A DNA stretch of 64,000 nucleotides from Fodinibacter sp963707895 (lineage in GTDB: Bacteria > Actinomycetota > Actinomycetes > Actinomycetales > Dermatophilaceae), in NCBI GenBank assembly GCA_963707895.1, contig CAVPRS010000003.1, positions 372,001-436,000 of the forward strand, in the 5' to 3' direction. The translations under genes were made by a program, and so were the position numbers. Of the stretch, positions 1-8,487 are shown in pieces. The stretch's first letter is position 1. The number at the start of each line of letters is the position of its first letter. Below the pieces are notes generated by a model. It was not told the DNA's origin. It worked only from the letters and a program-made list of their open reading frames with translations, and made no database searches.

Positions 1-403
1 CGGTGCGGCGGAACGCGTCCATGCTGGCTCGACACACGGCGAGGGTGCCGAACACGTTGGTCGTCACTACCTCGGTCATCACGTCGTGCGGAACCTCCTC
101 GACGTTGCCGTAGGCCACGACGGCGGCGGAGTGCACGACCGCCAGCCCGCGACCGAACTCGGCGGCCGCCTGCGCCACGACCCGTCGCACCTCGTCGGTG
201 TCCCGCACGTCGAGCTCCTCGACCGAGGCAGTCCCGCCGGCCTCGAGGATCTCCTCGGCGAGCAGCGTCAGCACCAGGGGCGCGCGGCCCGTGAGCACCA
301 CGTGCAGACCCTCTCGGGCGAGCAGCAGGGCGGTGGCCCGACCGATGCCGCTGGACGCCCCGGTGATCAGGGCCGCCGTCGGCCGCTCGGTGGTGGTGCG
401 CAT
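1..403 (-). CDS. SDR family oxidoreductase, 3' end outside window
   Basis: The visible 134 residues begin at the ATG at 403 and run off the window, so the gene is partial. The N-terminus has the Rossmann cofactor motif TGASSGIG (about residues 14-21), followed by a conserved acidic residue and an NSA-like HSAA segment typical of classical short-chain dehydrogenases. The catalytic YxxxK lies beyond the edge. An AGGAGG sits 8 bases before the ATG. A SigB-type promoter lies about 50 bases upstream, divergent from the catalase gene, so a stress-related reductase is inferred; the substrate is unknown. Confidence 0.85.
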   Translation of the reverse strand, partial: MRTTTERPTAALITGASSGIGRATALLLAREGLHVVLTGRAPLVLTLLAEEILEAGGTASVEELDVRDTDEVRRVVAQAAAEFGRGLAVVHSAAVVAYGNVEEVPHDVMTEVVTTNVFGTLAVCRASMDAFRRT

Positions 404-453
404 CCGGGATCCTCCTGGGGGGCGTCTTCCGTCCGCTGCCGGAACCGGTGGCC

Positions 454-477
454 TACCCGGCGAGAGGTGGAGCAAAC
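454..477 (-). promoter_or_regulatory. SigB/SigF-type promoter of the SDR gene
   Basis: On the minus strand GTTT is followed after 15 bases by GGGTA. This matches the actinobacterial SigB/SigF consensus GNNT-N14-16-GGGTA. It lies about 50 bases before the ATG at 403, which has its own ribosome binding site. Confidence 0.6.
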
Positions 478-491
478 GCGCCGTCGAGGGT

Positions 492-515
492 GCATGGACA
501 GCCGAAGCCCGGGTA
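492..515 (+). promoter_or_regulatory. SigB/SigF-type promoter of the catalase gene
   Basis: GCAT-N15-GGGTA on the plus strand. The -10 element ends only 10 bases before the ATG at 526, and I see no Shine-Dalgarno sequence in between, so the catalase mRNA would be leaderless or nearly so. Confidence 0.55.
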
Positions 516-525
516 GGCGAGCCCC

Positions 526-2793
526 ATGAGCCCTGCAGCGAAGTCGCCCAAGTCGTCGAAGTCCGCCTCGAGCTCGGCCAAGTCGGCCAAGTCGTCCGGC
601 GGCCCTCCGCCGCCGCCCGGTGCGCCGGCCCTTGCACCGGTCTCCCTCGAGGAGCCGACTGCTTCCCACGACCCGCTGCCGCCCAAGCCCGAGCAGGACT
701 CACCGGAGACGGTGTCCCCCACCGGCGCCGAGACCGGGGCAGACCCCATGACGGCCGGCCAGCAGGAGGCGTTCCTCACCACGTCCCTGGGCGCCCGGCT
801 GCGCGACACCGACCACTCGCTGCGAGCGGGCAACCGCGGGCCGACCCTGCTCCAGGACCACCACCTGCGCGAGAAGATCACCCACTTCGACCACGAGCGC
901 ATCCCGGAGCGCGTCGTCCACGCTCGCGGCACCGGCGCGCACGGCACCTTCGTCGGGTACGGCAGTGCATCGGAGCTGACCTCCGCTGCCTTCCTCGAGA
1001 AGGACGTCGAGACACCGGTGTTCGTGCGGTTCTCCACGGTCGCGGGGTCGCGCGGCTCAGCCGACTCGGTGCGCGACACCCGGGGCTTCGCGACGAAGTT
1101 CTACACCGAGCAGGGCGTCTTCGACCTGGTCGGCAACAACATCCCGGTGTTCTTCATCCAGGACGGCATCAAGTTCCCCGACGTCATCCACGCCGCCAAG
1201 CCCCACCCCGACCGCGAGATCCCGCAGGCGCAGACGGCGCACGACACCTTCTGGGACTTCGTCTCGCTGCACACCGAGGCGCAGCACCACACGATCTGGG
1301 CGATGTCCGACCGCGCCATCCCTCGCTCGTACCGCCACATGGAGGGGTTCGGTGTCCACACGTTCCGCCTCGTCAACACCGCCGGCGAGACCACCCTGGT
1401 GAAGTTCCACTGGAAGCCGCGGCTCGGCGTCCACTCGCTCACCTGGGAGGAGGCCCAGCTGCTGGGCGGCATGGATCCCGACTTCCACCGCCGCGACCTC
1501 TACGACGCCATCGAGTCCGGTGCCCTCCCGCAGTGGGAGCTCGGGGTGCAGGCCTTCGAGGACACCGAGGAGCAGACCTTCGAGGGGATCGACCTGCTCG
1601 ACCCGACGAAGCTGGTTCCCGAGGAGCTCGCCCCGGTGCAGCCGCTCGGCCTGCTCACGCTGTCCGGCACGCCGACGAACTTCTTCGCCGAGTCCGAGCA
1701 GGTCGCCTTCGACGTGGGCCACCTGGTGCCCGGCATCGACGTCACCGACGACCCGCTGCTCCAGGTACGCCTCTTCTCGTACGTCGACACCCAGCTCACC
1801 CGCCTGGGCGGCCCGAACTTCAACCAGCTGCCCGTCAACCGCCCGCACGCGCCGGTCAACGACATGCTGCGGGACGGCATGCACCAGACCGCTGTGCACT
1901 CGGGTGTGGCCCCCTACCGACCCAACTCGCTCGACGGTGGGTGCCCCTTCGTCGCCGGTGACGCCGAGCACGCCTTCCTGGACGTGCCGCAGGCGGTGGC
2001 CGCCGGTAGCAGGGTGCGCGAGCTGTCGGCGTCGTTCGACGACCACTTCAGCCAGGCCCGCCTGTTCTGGCTGAGCATGTCGCCGGTCGAGCAGGACCAC
2101 ATCGTGCAGGCCTACACCTTCGAGCTCGGCAAGTGCTTCGACGAGACCATCCGCCGGCGACAGCTGCTGTCGCTGGCCCGGATCGACGGGGACCTGGCCG
2201 CCGACGTCGCCACCGGTCTCGGGCTGCCGGCGCCGGACCCCGCGGTGGAGGTCGAGGACGTCACCCCGAGCCCGGCCCTGTCGCAGCTGGGCGACACCTG
2301 GCCCGTCGATGGGCGCACCGTCGCCGTCGTGGTCGACTCGAGCGCCGACGCGGATGCCGTGTCGAGCCTGATGGAGCGGCTCACCGCCGAGCGGTTGGTG
2401 CCGCTCCTCCTCGCGCCGACCGGAGGCCCGGTCTGGTCGGACCGCGACCTTCCGGCGCACCGCACCCTGCTCACGTCCCGGTCGGTCGAGTTCGACGCCG
2501 TGGTCGTCGTCGCCCTGCTCGCTCCTGCCGCCGATGCCCGCCAGAGCCGCGACGCGAAGGCGGCTGCGGGAGCGACGCCGGCGGTCGACCCACGGCTCAC
2601 GCTGCTCGTCGACGAGGCGTTCCGGCACGGCAAGGCGATCGGGGTGCTCGGCACAGATGCCGATGCCGCCGTGCTGGGGCTGTCCGCCGACCGGCCCGGA
2701 GTCGTCGTGGGTGACCCCGCGGCGGTCGCCGCGGGAGTGGTCGAGGGGCTGTCGCAGCACCGCGCCTGGGACCGGTTCACCCCCTCTCGCTGA
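526..2793 (+). CDS. katE: large-subunit (clade 2, HPII-type) catalase
   Basis: Haem catalase converting hydrogen peroxide to water and oxygen. At 755 residues it has the large-subunit architecture: a catalase core (about 80-560) followed by a C-terminal flavodoxin/DJ-1-like domain (about 595-750, starting RTVAVVVDSSADADAV). The catalytic His is H132 (RVVHARG), the distal Asn lies in GNNIPVFFIQD, and the proximal haem Tyr is Y419 (RLFSYVDTQ). The first 75 residues are an unusual low-complexity extension rich in Ser, Lys and Pro. The upstream SigB-type promoter implies stress induction. A hairpin overlaps the stop codon. The call is firm; the role of the N-terminal tail is unknown. Confidence 0.97.
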   Translation: MSPAAKSPKSSKSASSSAKSAKSSGGPPPPPGAPALAPVSLEEPTASHDPLPPKPEQDSPETVSPTGAETGADPMTAGQQEAFLTTSLGARLRDTDHSLRAGNRGPTLLQDHHLREKITHFDHERIPERVVHARGTGAHGTFVGYGSASELTSAAFLEKDVETPVFVRFSTVAGSRGSADSVRDTRGFATKFYTEQGVFDLVGNNIPVFFIQDGIKFPDVIHAAKPHPDREIPQAQTAHDTFWDFVSLHTEAQHHTIWAMSDRAIPRSYRHMEGFGVHTFRLVNTAGETTLVKFHWKPRLGVHSLTWEEAQLLGGMDPDFHRRDLYDAIESGALPQWELGVQAFEDTEEQTFEGIDLLDPTKLVPEELAPVQPLGLLTLSGTPTNFFAESEQVAFDVGHLVPGIDVTDDPLLQVRLFSYVDTQLTRLGGPNFNQLPVNRPHAPVNDMLRDGMHQTAVHSGVAPYRPNSLDGGCPFVAGDAEHAFLDVPQAVAAGSRVRELSASFDDHFSQARLFWLSMSPVEQDHIVQAYTFELGKCFDETIRRRQLLSLARIDGDLAADVATGLGLPAPDPAVEVEDVTPSPALSQLGDTWPVDGRTVAVVVDSSADADAVSSLMERLTAERLVPLLLAPTGGPVWSDRDLPAHRTLLTSRSVEFDAVVVVALLAPAADARQSRDAKAAAGATPAVDPRLTLLVDEAFRHGKAIGVLGTDADAAVLGLSADRPGVVVGDPAAVAAGVVEGLSQHRAWDRFTPSR

Positions 2794-2822
2794 CCCGCGG
2801 GGGATCGAACCCACAGGTCAGC
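2789..2822 (+). terminator. hairpin over the catalase stop codon
   Basis: GCTGACC (2789-2795) pairs with GGTCAGC (2816-2822), with a further GGG/CCC inside the loop. The TGA stop of the catalase lies within the left arm. There is no U-tract, which is common for actinobacterial terminators. Confidence 0.5.
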
Positions 2823-2875
2823 AGGTCCCCAAATGCCACGGACGAGGGCCAGCATGGCCGGATGGAGGTGCTCGG

Positions 2876-2968
2876 ATGAGTGACTCGACGGCGCTGCTGC
2901 TGGCCTGGCTCGAGTTCCTCGTCGTGCTGGTCGTCCTCGCGGTCGTGCTGCTCCGGAAGTCGCCGTGA
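2876..2968 (+). CDS. 30-residue single-span membrane peptide
   Basis: Short ORF beginning ATG with GGAGG 8-9 bases upstream, encoding 30 residues: a polar start (MSDSTALLLAW), one hydrophobic segment (about residues 7-26) and a short RKSP tail. Its TGA overlaps the GTG of the next gene by 4 bases, the same coupling as between the following genes, which supports it as the first gene of the metal-transporter operon. I do not recognise the family; a small membrane subunit or regulator of the transporter is possible. Confidence 0.6.
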   Translation: MSDSTALLLAWLEFLVVLVVLAVVLLRKSP

Positions 2969-3432
2969 CAAGGCCGCCGGAGCGCCCCGCCAGGAGCCGG
3001 CGAGTGCAGCCGGTACTGATCGCCCTCGCGCTGCTCGCCGTCGCGGGGTGTGGCACCGATGCCGGCCCGGTCTACCGGCAGTCGGCGGTGAACGTCCTCG
3101 AGGCGACCCTGAGCGAGGGCCGGACCGCCGAGCTCGCCGGCCGGCTCTGGGTGGAGCGCCGGTCGACCCATGCCCTGTCGGTCGTCATCGTGGGCGAGAG
3201 CGACACCGGCGTGGGCGCCGAGGCCCAGTGGTTCGAGCAGCTGCAGCCACCCGGCGCGGTCGGGGACGACGTGCGCGAGCGCACGGTCGACGCCCTCGAC
3301 GCCACGGCATCCGCGGTTCAGGCGGTGCGCATCTCGCTCGAGCGGTCCGACCGCCCCGGCGCACGGACGGCGCTCGACGAGCTGGGCTCCGCCTGTGACC
3401 ACCTCGAGTCGCTGGCCGAGGACCTGTCGTGA
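2965..3432 (+). CDS. small predicted lipoprotein in transporter operon
   Basis: 155 residues starting with GTG. A basic N-terminus and a hydrophobic segment lead to a lipobox-like LLAVAGC with Cys at residue 29, so it is probably exported and lipid-anchored. The mature part is mostly helical, acidic and without a domain I recognise. It overlaps both neighbours by 4 bases and is therefore translationally coupled to the NRAMP-like transporter. It could be an extracytoplasmic accessory of that transporter; this is inferred from context only. Confidence 0.75.
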   Translation: MTRPPERPARSRRVQPVLIALALLAVAGCGTDAGPVYRQSAVNVLEATLSEGRTAELAGRLWVERRSTHALSVVIVGESDTGVGAEAQWFEQLQPPGAVGDDVRERTVDALDATASAVQAVRISLERSDRPGARTALDELGSACDHLESLAEDLS

Positions 3433-4658
3433 AGCGCCTCTTCGCCGTCGCCCTCGGCATCCTCACCGCCATCGGCGGCTTCGTCGACATCGGCGACCTG
3501 GTGACCAACGCCGCGGTCGGGTCGCGCTTCGGCCTCTCGCTCGTGTGGGTCGTGGTCGTCGGCGTGCTCGGCATCTGCGTCTTCGCGGAGATGAGCGGAC
3601 GGGTGGCCGCGGTGAGCGGGCGGGCCACCTTCGACCTGATCCGGGAACGCCTCGGTCCGCGGGTCGGGCTGGCGGCCCTCGCCGGCTCGATGGCGGTCAC
3701 CTTCCTCACCCTCACCGCCGAGATCGGTGGCGTGGCCCTGGCGCTCGAGCTCGCCTCGAGCATCAACTACCTGCTGTGGATACCGGTCGTCGGGGTGCTG
3801 GTCTGGGTCGTGCTCTGGCGGGTGAAGTTCGCGGTGCTGGAGAACGCCTTCGGGCTGGCCGGCCTCGCCCTGATCGTCTTCGCCGTCGCGGTGTGGAAGC
3901 TGGGGCCGGACTGGGGGTCACTGGTCAGCGAGGCAACCCATCCGGCCGTGCCCGGCAGCGAGGACACGGGCACCTACTGGTTCTATGCGGTGGCGCTCTT
4001 CGGCGCCGCGATGACGCCGTACGAGGTGTTCTTCTTCTCCTCCGGCGGTGTCGAGGAGAAATGGGGACCGAGCAGCCTGCGCACGATGCGCGCCAACGTG
4101 TTCATCGGCTTCCCGCTGGGCGGGTTGCTCTCGCTGGCGATCGCCGCCGCCGCCGCGATCGTCCTGCGGCCCCTGGGCGTGGAGGTCACCACCCTGGGTC
4201 AGGTGGCCCTGCCCGTGGTCACGGCCCTGGGCACGCTCGGCATCGTGCTCGTGCTCGTCGGCTTCTTCGCGGCCACCTTCGGCGCCGCCTGCGAGACCGG
4301 GCTGTCGGTGGGCTACAGCGTGGCGCAGTACTTCGGGTGGCAGTGGGGCAAGTTCGTCGAGCCGCTGCGGGCGGCCCGGTTCCACACCGTCGTGCTGCTG
4401 TCGTGCATCGCCGGGGTCGGGATCCTGCTGACCACGGTCGACCCGATCATGGTCACCGAGTACTCGGTCGTCTTCAGCGCTCTCGCGCTGCCGTTGACCT
4501 ACTTCCCGATCCTGGTCGTGGCCAACGACCGCACCTACCTCGGCCGACACGTCAACGGGCGGGTCGCCAACACCTTCGGGACGGTCTACCTCGTCGTCGT
4601 GGTCGTGGCCTCGCTGGCCGCGATCCCACTCATGGTCGTGACGGGAGCAGGGGCATGA
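3429..4658 (+). CDS. NRAMP-like divalent metal transporter with altered metal-site motifs
   Basis: A 409-residue polytopic membrane protein with about 11 hydrophobic helices and NRAMP family layout. The first-helix site that is DPGN in Mn/Fe NRAMPs reads DIGD here (GGFVDIGDLVTN). The sixth-helix site that is usually MPH reads TPY (GAAMTPYEVFFFS), so the metal-binding methionine and the proton-relay histidine are both replaced. This suggests different ion selectivity, as known for NRAMP-related magnesium transporters, or a changed coupling mode. The GTG start overlaps the upstream stop by 4 bases, and the stop overlaps the next ATG by 4 bases. The substrate cannot be read from sequence. Confidence 0.85.
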   Translation: MKRLFAVALGILTAIGGFVDIGDLVTNAAVGSRFGLSLVWVVVVGVLGICVFAEMSGRVAAVSGRATFDLIRERLGPRVGLAALAGSMAVTFLTLTAEIGGVALALELASSINYLLWIPVVGVLVWVVLWRVKFAVLENAFGLAGLALIVFAVAVWKLGPDWGSLVSEATHPAVPGSEDTGTYWFYAVALFGAAMTPYEVFFFSSGGVEEKWGPSSLRTMRANVFIGFPLGGLLSLAIAAAAAIVLRPLGVEVTTLGQVALPVVTALGTLGIVLVLVGFFAATFGAACETGLSVGYSVAQYFGWQWGKFVEPLRAARFHTVVLLSCIAGVGILLTTVDPIMVTEYSVVFSALALPLTYFPILVVANDRTYLGRHVNGRVANTFGTVYLVVVVVASLAAIPLMVVTGAGA

Positions 4659-5465
4659 CTCGCGACACCGAACCAGGTCGGCCGATCGAGGCCGGCACGC
4701 CGCTCGCCCTCGGGCTGCGCCTGCTCGACCACCAGATCCTCGGCCGGGAGCAGGAGATGGTCGGCAACGTCGACGACGTCGCCCTCGAGGAGCGCGACGG
4801 CCGTCTCGTCGCGGTGGGGCTGCTGCGCGGGCCGGGCGCCTGGGCGCGGCGACAGCCCGGAGCCCTGGGCCGGTGGGGACGGGCGGTCTGGCGCCGTCTC
4901 GACCCGCGCGAGGACCCCAGGCCGCTCGTGCTGCCGCTCGACCACGTGCTGTCCATCGGGTCGGCCGTGCACGTCGATCCCTGGGCCGACGCCTTCCTGG
5001 CCGGCTCCGACGGTCTCGAGCTCTGGCTGCGCAGCCACGTCGTCTCGCGCATCCCCGGTGCGCGCGGCGGCGAGCACCCCTTCGGCGGTGAGCCGGAGTC
5101 CGCGGCACGCCAGGACCCCGACCTCGACCTCCCCGCGGACGCACACCTGCTGAGCGACCTGATCGGCGCACGGGTGGTACGTGCCGACGGGTCGCGCGGC
5201 GGGCGAGGTGGTCGAGGTCCGGGCCGAGCAGGTGACGCGGCTGACCTCTCGGGTCGGGCCCCTGGTGGTGACGTCGATCGTGCACGGCCCACGTCGCCTC
5301 GGCGGCGAGCTGGGCTACCGCGAGGACCACACGATGGGTCCCCTGCTGCTCGGCTCGGCTCTGCGCTGGTGGCACCGCCACTCGGTGGAGACCGCCTGGG
5401 TGGACGTGCTCCGGGTCGACTGGACGTCGGCGACGGTGCACCTGCGCGGCAACGCCCGCGACTGA
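4655..5465 (+). pseudogene. PRC-barrel-like protein, frameshifted at 5201-5203
   Basis: From the ATG at 4655 the first frame encodes a PRC-barrel-like segment (EMVGNVDDVALEERDGRLVAV) and reads sensibly to about 5200. The natural continuation (GEVVEVRAEQVTRLTSRVG) is in another frame and ends at 5465. Removing one G from the GGG at 5201-5203 restores a 269-residue protein (811 - 1 = 270 codons). The gene is coupled by ATGA overlap to the transporter. PRC-barrel modules often tune membrane or RNA-associated processes, so a cytosolic regulator of transport is plausible. Whether the frameshift is biological is doubtful. Confidence 0.7.
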
Positions 5466-5481
5466 GCTCGCGCGGACGGCC

Positions 5482-5513
5482 GGCAGCCCGCCGACCGTGG
5501 TCGACGGGCTGCC
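5482..5513. terminator. bidirectional hairpin between convergent operons
   Basis: GGCAGCCCG (5482-5490) pairs perfectly with CGGGCTGCC (5505-5513), and a further five pairs form inside the loop. It lies between the ends of the plus-strand transporter operon and the minus-strand DUF3618 operon, so it could terminate both. Confidence 0.65.
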
Positions 5514-5543
5514 GTGGGGTGCACCCCCTGGTGTGCGCCCCGC

Positions 5544-6260
5544 TCAGATGGACGGCGTCGTGGTCCCGGTGGTTCCGGATGCCGTGCCGGCACCTCCCGA
5601 GGTCCCGGAGCCGGTGGACGAGCCGCCGGACCCCGAACCGGACGACGACGGCGGCAAGGCCGAGCCGGTGGTGCCGGACTGGGTGCTGCTGGAGCCCGAA
5701 CCGTTGCCGGCGGCTTCCTTGACGTCCTGCACGGCCGACGATCCGTCGTCGCGCACGTGCTGGGCACCCTCGCGAGCCGTCTCCTTGACCGAGTCGACGG
5801 CCTGCTGGGCCGGCTCCTTGAGGTTTCCGGCGGTCTCCTTGACGACCGACGTCGCCTCGTCGACCAGCGGCTGGGCCTGCTCCTTGACCGTGGTGGCCAG
5901 CTCACGCTCCTTCGAGCTGGCGGGCAGCAGCGAACCCACGAGCCAGCCGGCCGCGAGTGCGACCGCCCCGGCCGCCAGCGGGTTGCCGCGGGCCTGGCGA
6001 CGCGCGACGTCGGGGGCGTCCTTGACGGTCTCCACCGCGCCGTGGGCCAGGCCGGACCCCGAGTCGACGGTGTCGTGAGCGGTGCCCATCACGGTCTCCT
6101 TGAGCCGGCCGGCCTTGGTCGAGGCACGCTGTGCGGTGCGCTTGGCGACGCTGCTGGGGCGGACGCTCTCGGTGAGCACGTCGACGTCCTCGCTCAGCCG
6201 GCCGCGGGTGCGGTCGATCTCGGCGCGAATGGCGTCAGGGTCGTTGTTCGTGGTGGTCAT
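5544..6260 (-). CDS. DUF3618 domain protein
   Basis: 238 residues. The N-terminus (DPDAIRAEIDRTRGRLSEDVDVL) is the DUF3618 signature: an acidic helix followed by a heptad-like region. One hydrophobic segment (about 90-115, ending WLVGSLLPASSKE) precedes an amphipathic helical stretch with VKE/VDE repeats and a Gly/Ser/Thr-rich tail. It overlaps the holin-X gene by 4 bases and is third in a three-gene operon driven from a SigB-type promoter. In actinobacteria this trio is associated with envelope and stress functions; its molecular role is unknown. Confidence 0.88.
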   Translation of the reverse strand: MTTTNNDPDAIRAEIDRTRGRLSEDVDVLTESVRPSSVAKRTAQRASTKAGRLKETVMGTAHDTVDSGSGLAHGAVETVKDAPDVARRQARGNPLAAGAVALAAGWLVGSLLPASSKERELATTVKEQAQPLVDEATSVVKETAGNLKEPAQQAVDSVKETAREGAQHVRDDGSSAVQDVKEAAGNGSGSSSTQSGTTGSALPPSSSGSGSGGSSTGSGTSGGAGTASGTTGTTTPSI

Positions 6261-6715
6261 GGCGTCTCGTGTCCTTTCAGTGCATCGGGGATCTGCTGTG
6301 CGGTGTCGACGGTCCGTGGCGCGAACGGGGTCGCCCGCCGCATCCGGGTGCGACCCATGGCGGCCATCACCGCGGCGGCCAGGGCCCAGAGCACGCCCAC
6401 CACCACCGCCGACCAGCCGAGGCTGTCGAAGAGGTCACCCAGCGCCCACCAGAGCGCGATCGAGAGGAAGAGCAGGGCCATGTGGGCCGCCACCCCCGCT
6501 CCGGCGAACATCCCACCGGCCGCCTTGGCGTGGTCGACCGACTCCATCACCTCGGCCTTCGCCAGCGCGACCTCCTGGCGGAGCAGTGTCGACAGGTCGC
6601 TGGTGATGTCGCCGAGAACCTCGCCCACGGAGCGCAGCGACGGGTCCGGCAGGTCGTCCCGGGACTGCCCGGCGGCGGTTGGCCCTGGGGTCCGCAGCCG
6701 TTGCTGCTCGGTCAT
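6257..6715 (-). CDS. actinobacterial holin-X family (phage_holin_3_6-like) protein
   Basis: 152 residues: a cytoplasmic helix with the family pattern STLLRQEVALAKAEV (about 42-56), then two strongly hydrophobic hairpin helices (about 70-98 and 101-122) and a basic tail. Despite the family name these chromosomal proteins are not phage lysis genes; they occur with DUF3618 proteins, as here. It overlaps both neighbours by 4 bases, so the three are translated as a unit. Confidence 0.88.
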   Translation of the reverse strand: MTEQQRLRTPGPTAAGQSRDDLPDPSLRSVGEVLGDITSDLSTLLRQEVALAKAEVMESVDHAKAAGGMFAGAGVAAHMALLFLSIALWWALGDLFDSLGWSAVVVGVLWALAAAVMAAMGRTRMRRATPFAPRTVDTAQQIPDALKGHETP

Positions 6716-7449
6716 CGCTCACCCCGGATGAACGGGTCGTCGTCGACCTCCGCGGTCAGCCGCCCCTCGGTGTCGATGGGGGCGGCAGCGCCCTGGGGCG
6801 TGATGGGCTGCGTCGTCCGGTGGCCCTGGGTGACCCCCGGCTCGCCGATGCCCGAGCCCCCGTACGACCTCGCGGGGTCGGTCCCCGGAGTCGCCAGGTT
6901 CGAGCTGACCGGCATCGACGTCGTCGGTGTGCCGCCGTACGCGGAGGTGCGCGAGTCCTCGCTCGGGCCACTGTCGCGGGACTCGTCGATCAGGCTGCGG
7001 CTGAGCCGGCCCGCCAGCACGCCCACACCGGCCGCGATGGCCAGGAAGGTGCCGGGACGCTGGCGCGCGAAGCTGCGGGCCTCCTCCAGGAGGCTGCCCG
7101 GGTCGCGCTGGTCGAGCCACCGCGCGGCCTCGTCGGCCCGGCGCGCGACGTCCTCGACCAGACCCCGCGCCATGCCGTCCTGGTCGGCGGCGACGGCCAT
7201 CGAGCCGAGCTGGTCCGAGAGCTCGCGCAGCCCTCCCGCAACGCGGGTCTGCTGGGTGGCGGCCTGGTCCGTGAGGTCGGAGCGGGTGCGCCCCCACAGC
7301 TCGCGCACCTGGTCCTTGGCCTCGCGGGCGACCTGGGTCGCCTCCTGCTGCGCGGTCGAGGCGACGTCGGATGCAGCCTGGGTGCTCTGTTGCTTCACGT
7401 TGTCCGCTCGGCCCGTGGTGCCCTGTGGAGCGGTCGTCTGGGTATCCAT
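6712..7449 (-). CDS. envelope-associated helical protein, first gene of DUF3618 operon
   Basis: 245 residues, not matched to a named family. It has a long Gln/Ala-rich amphipathic helix (about 15-110, repeated TQ/QQ and QVREL patterns), one hydrophobic glycine-rich segment (RPGTFLAIAAGVGVLAGRL, about 128-148) and a disordered tail rich in Gly, Ser, Thr and Pro. The layout resembles the downstream DUF3618 protein. The start ATG lies about 50 bases from a SigB-type promoter, so stress-induced expression of the trio is inferred. Confidence 0.8.
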   Translation of the reverse strand: MDTQTTAPQGTTGRADNVKQQSTQAASDVASTAQQEATQVAREAKDQVRELWGRTRSDLTDQAATQQTRVAGGLRELSDQLGSMAVAADQDGMARGLVEDVARRADEAARWLDQRDPGSLLEEARSFARQRPGTFLAIAAGVGVLAGRLSRSLIDESRDSGPSEDSRTSAYGGTPTTSMPVSSNLATPGTDPARSYGGSGIGEPGVTQGHRTTQPITPQGAAAPIDTEGRLTAEVDDDPFIRGER

Positions 7450-7501
7450 GAGTACCCGTCCTCTCGGTCAGCCGTCGTGGGTCGACGGGGTGCGAGGGGA
7501 C

Positions 7502-7526
7502 TACCCGAGGTCGCGAGAACCGAAAC
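7502..7526 (-). promoter_or_regulatory. SigB/SigF-type promoter of the DUF3618 operon
   Basis: On the minus strand GTTT-N16-GGGTA, with the -10 about 50 bases before the ATG at 7449. It matches the consensus seen at the other stress promoters in this window. Confidence 0.6.
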
Positions 7527-7584
7527 CTTCTCCGGCACAGCGAGATAAGGATTTTCTCAGGGGTGGTACCGGCGGCGTCAGCGG

Positions 7585-8361
7585 CTAGGAGGCTTCGCCT
7601 TCGACCGTCGTCCCCGGCCAGCGCCGGATGGCGAGGGTGCCGGTGTCGGCGACCTCGGTCGCGACCGCCGAGAGCTTGCGGTTCGAGTCCTGGCTCGCCA
7701 CGCGCAGTACGTCGAAGGCCTGCTCGCGGGTGAGGCTGTGCCGCTGCATCAGGATGCCCATGGCGACACCGATCTCACGGTTGGTCTCCAGCGCCTTGAG
7801 CAGGTTCGTCGCCCGACCGCGCGCGAGCATCGCGGTGACCAGGAGGGAGCCGTGGGTGGACAGCACCAGACCCATGCCGACGGCGCGGTCGTCGAACGCG
7901 TCGGGCTGCTCGGAGTAGATGTTCAGGCCCGCGATCGCACCCGACTCGTCGAGCAGGGTGAGCCGCTGGGAGAGCACGCTCGACACCCCCATCTCGGCGT
8001 GCACCCGCCGTCCCCACTCCGGCCAGCGCAGGTCGCACGACACGTCGTCGGTGACGTAGACCGACTCGTCGAGCACGGCATCCACGCACGGCCCGGACCC
8101 GAGCTCGTACTGGAGGGCATCGGCTCGCGTGGCCACCTCGTCGGTCGACGCCTCGGTCGCGAAGTGGTTGCCGCGCAACACGGTGAGGCTGGCCCACGTG
8201 GCACCGGGGACCCGTTCGATGCTGATCCTCACGAGCTCCTGCAGCGCTGGGCGGCCGTCGGCCTCCGTGGCCCGGTCGGCGAGCGAACGCATGGCGTCCG
8301 CCAGGTCGAGCAGCTCGGCGGACCCCAGGCGTTCGCGGGTCCTGACGTCATCGTCACTCAC
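7585..8361 (-). CDS. GAF-ANTAR response regulator (RNA-binding antiterminator type)
   Basis: 258 residues from GTG 8361, with AGGAG about 10 bases upstream. A GAF sensor domain (about 25-175, with the recurrent GPCVDAVL and GLNIYSEQPDAFDD patterns) is followed by a C-terminal ANTAR domain (about 185-240, NREIGVAMGILMQRH...AFDVLRVASQ). ANTAR domains bind paired RNA hairpins and act as antiterminators; the GAF domain probably senses a small ligand or redox state. It is about half identical to the gene at 10243-11016 and forms a cluster with the genes around 9.5-11 kb. Confidence 0.9.
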   Translation of the reverse strand: MSDDDVRTRERLGSAELLDLADAMRSLADRATEADGRPALQELVRISIERVPGATWASLTVLRGNHFATEASTDEVATRADALQYELGSGPCVDAVLDESVYVTDDVSCDLRWPEWGRRVHAEMGVSSVLSQRLTLLDESGAIAGLNIYSEQPDAFDDRAVGMGLVLSTHGSLLVTAMLARGRATNLLKALETNREIGVAMGILMQRHSLTREQAFDVLRVASQDSNRKLSAVATEVADTGTLAIRRWPGTTVEGEAS

Positions 8362-8487
8362 GGCTCTGCGCTCCTCTCGCAACCACGGGCCCACACCACC
8401 AGGTCCGATTATGACCCCAGGGCGGACACCTCGGAAGGGCACCGCCCGCCGGGGCGCCGATCGGCGCGGTGAGGCCAGGGTCAGGTG

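Noticed and set aside
2798..2822. T-arm-like GGTTCGATCCCC on the minus strand just after the catalase
   Set aside because: No matching acceptor stem or anticodon arm within 80 bases; the sequence is part of the terminator hairpin.
3170..5722. 850-codon open frame spanning the transporter operon
   Set aside because: It is the combined out-of-frame reading of the NRAMP-like gene; only its last part matches the PRC-barrel protein.
5544..7449. Prophage or lysis cassette, from the holin-like family name
   Set aside because: The holin-X and DUF3618 genes are typical chromosomal actinobacterial genes and no other phage gene lies nearby.
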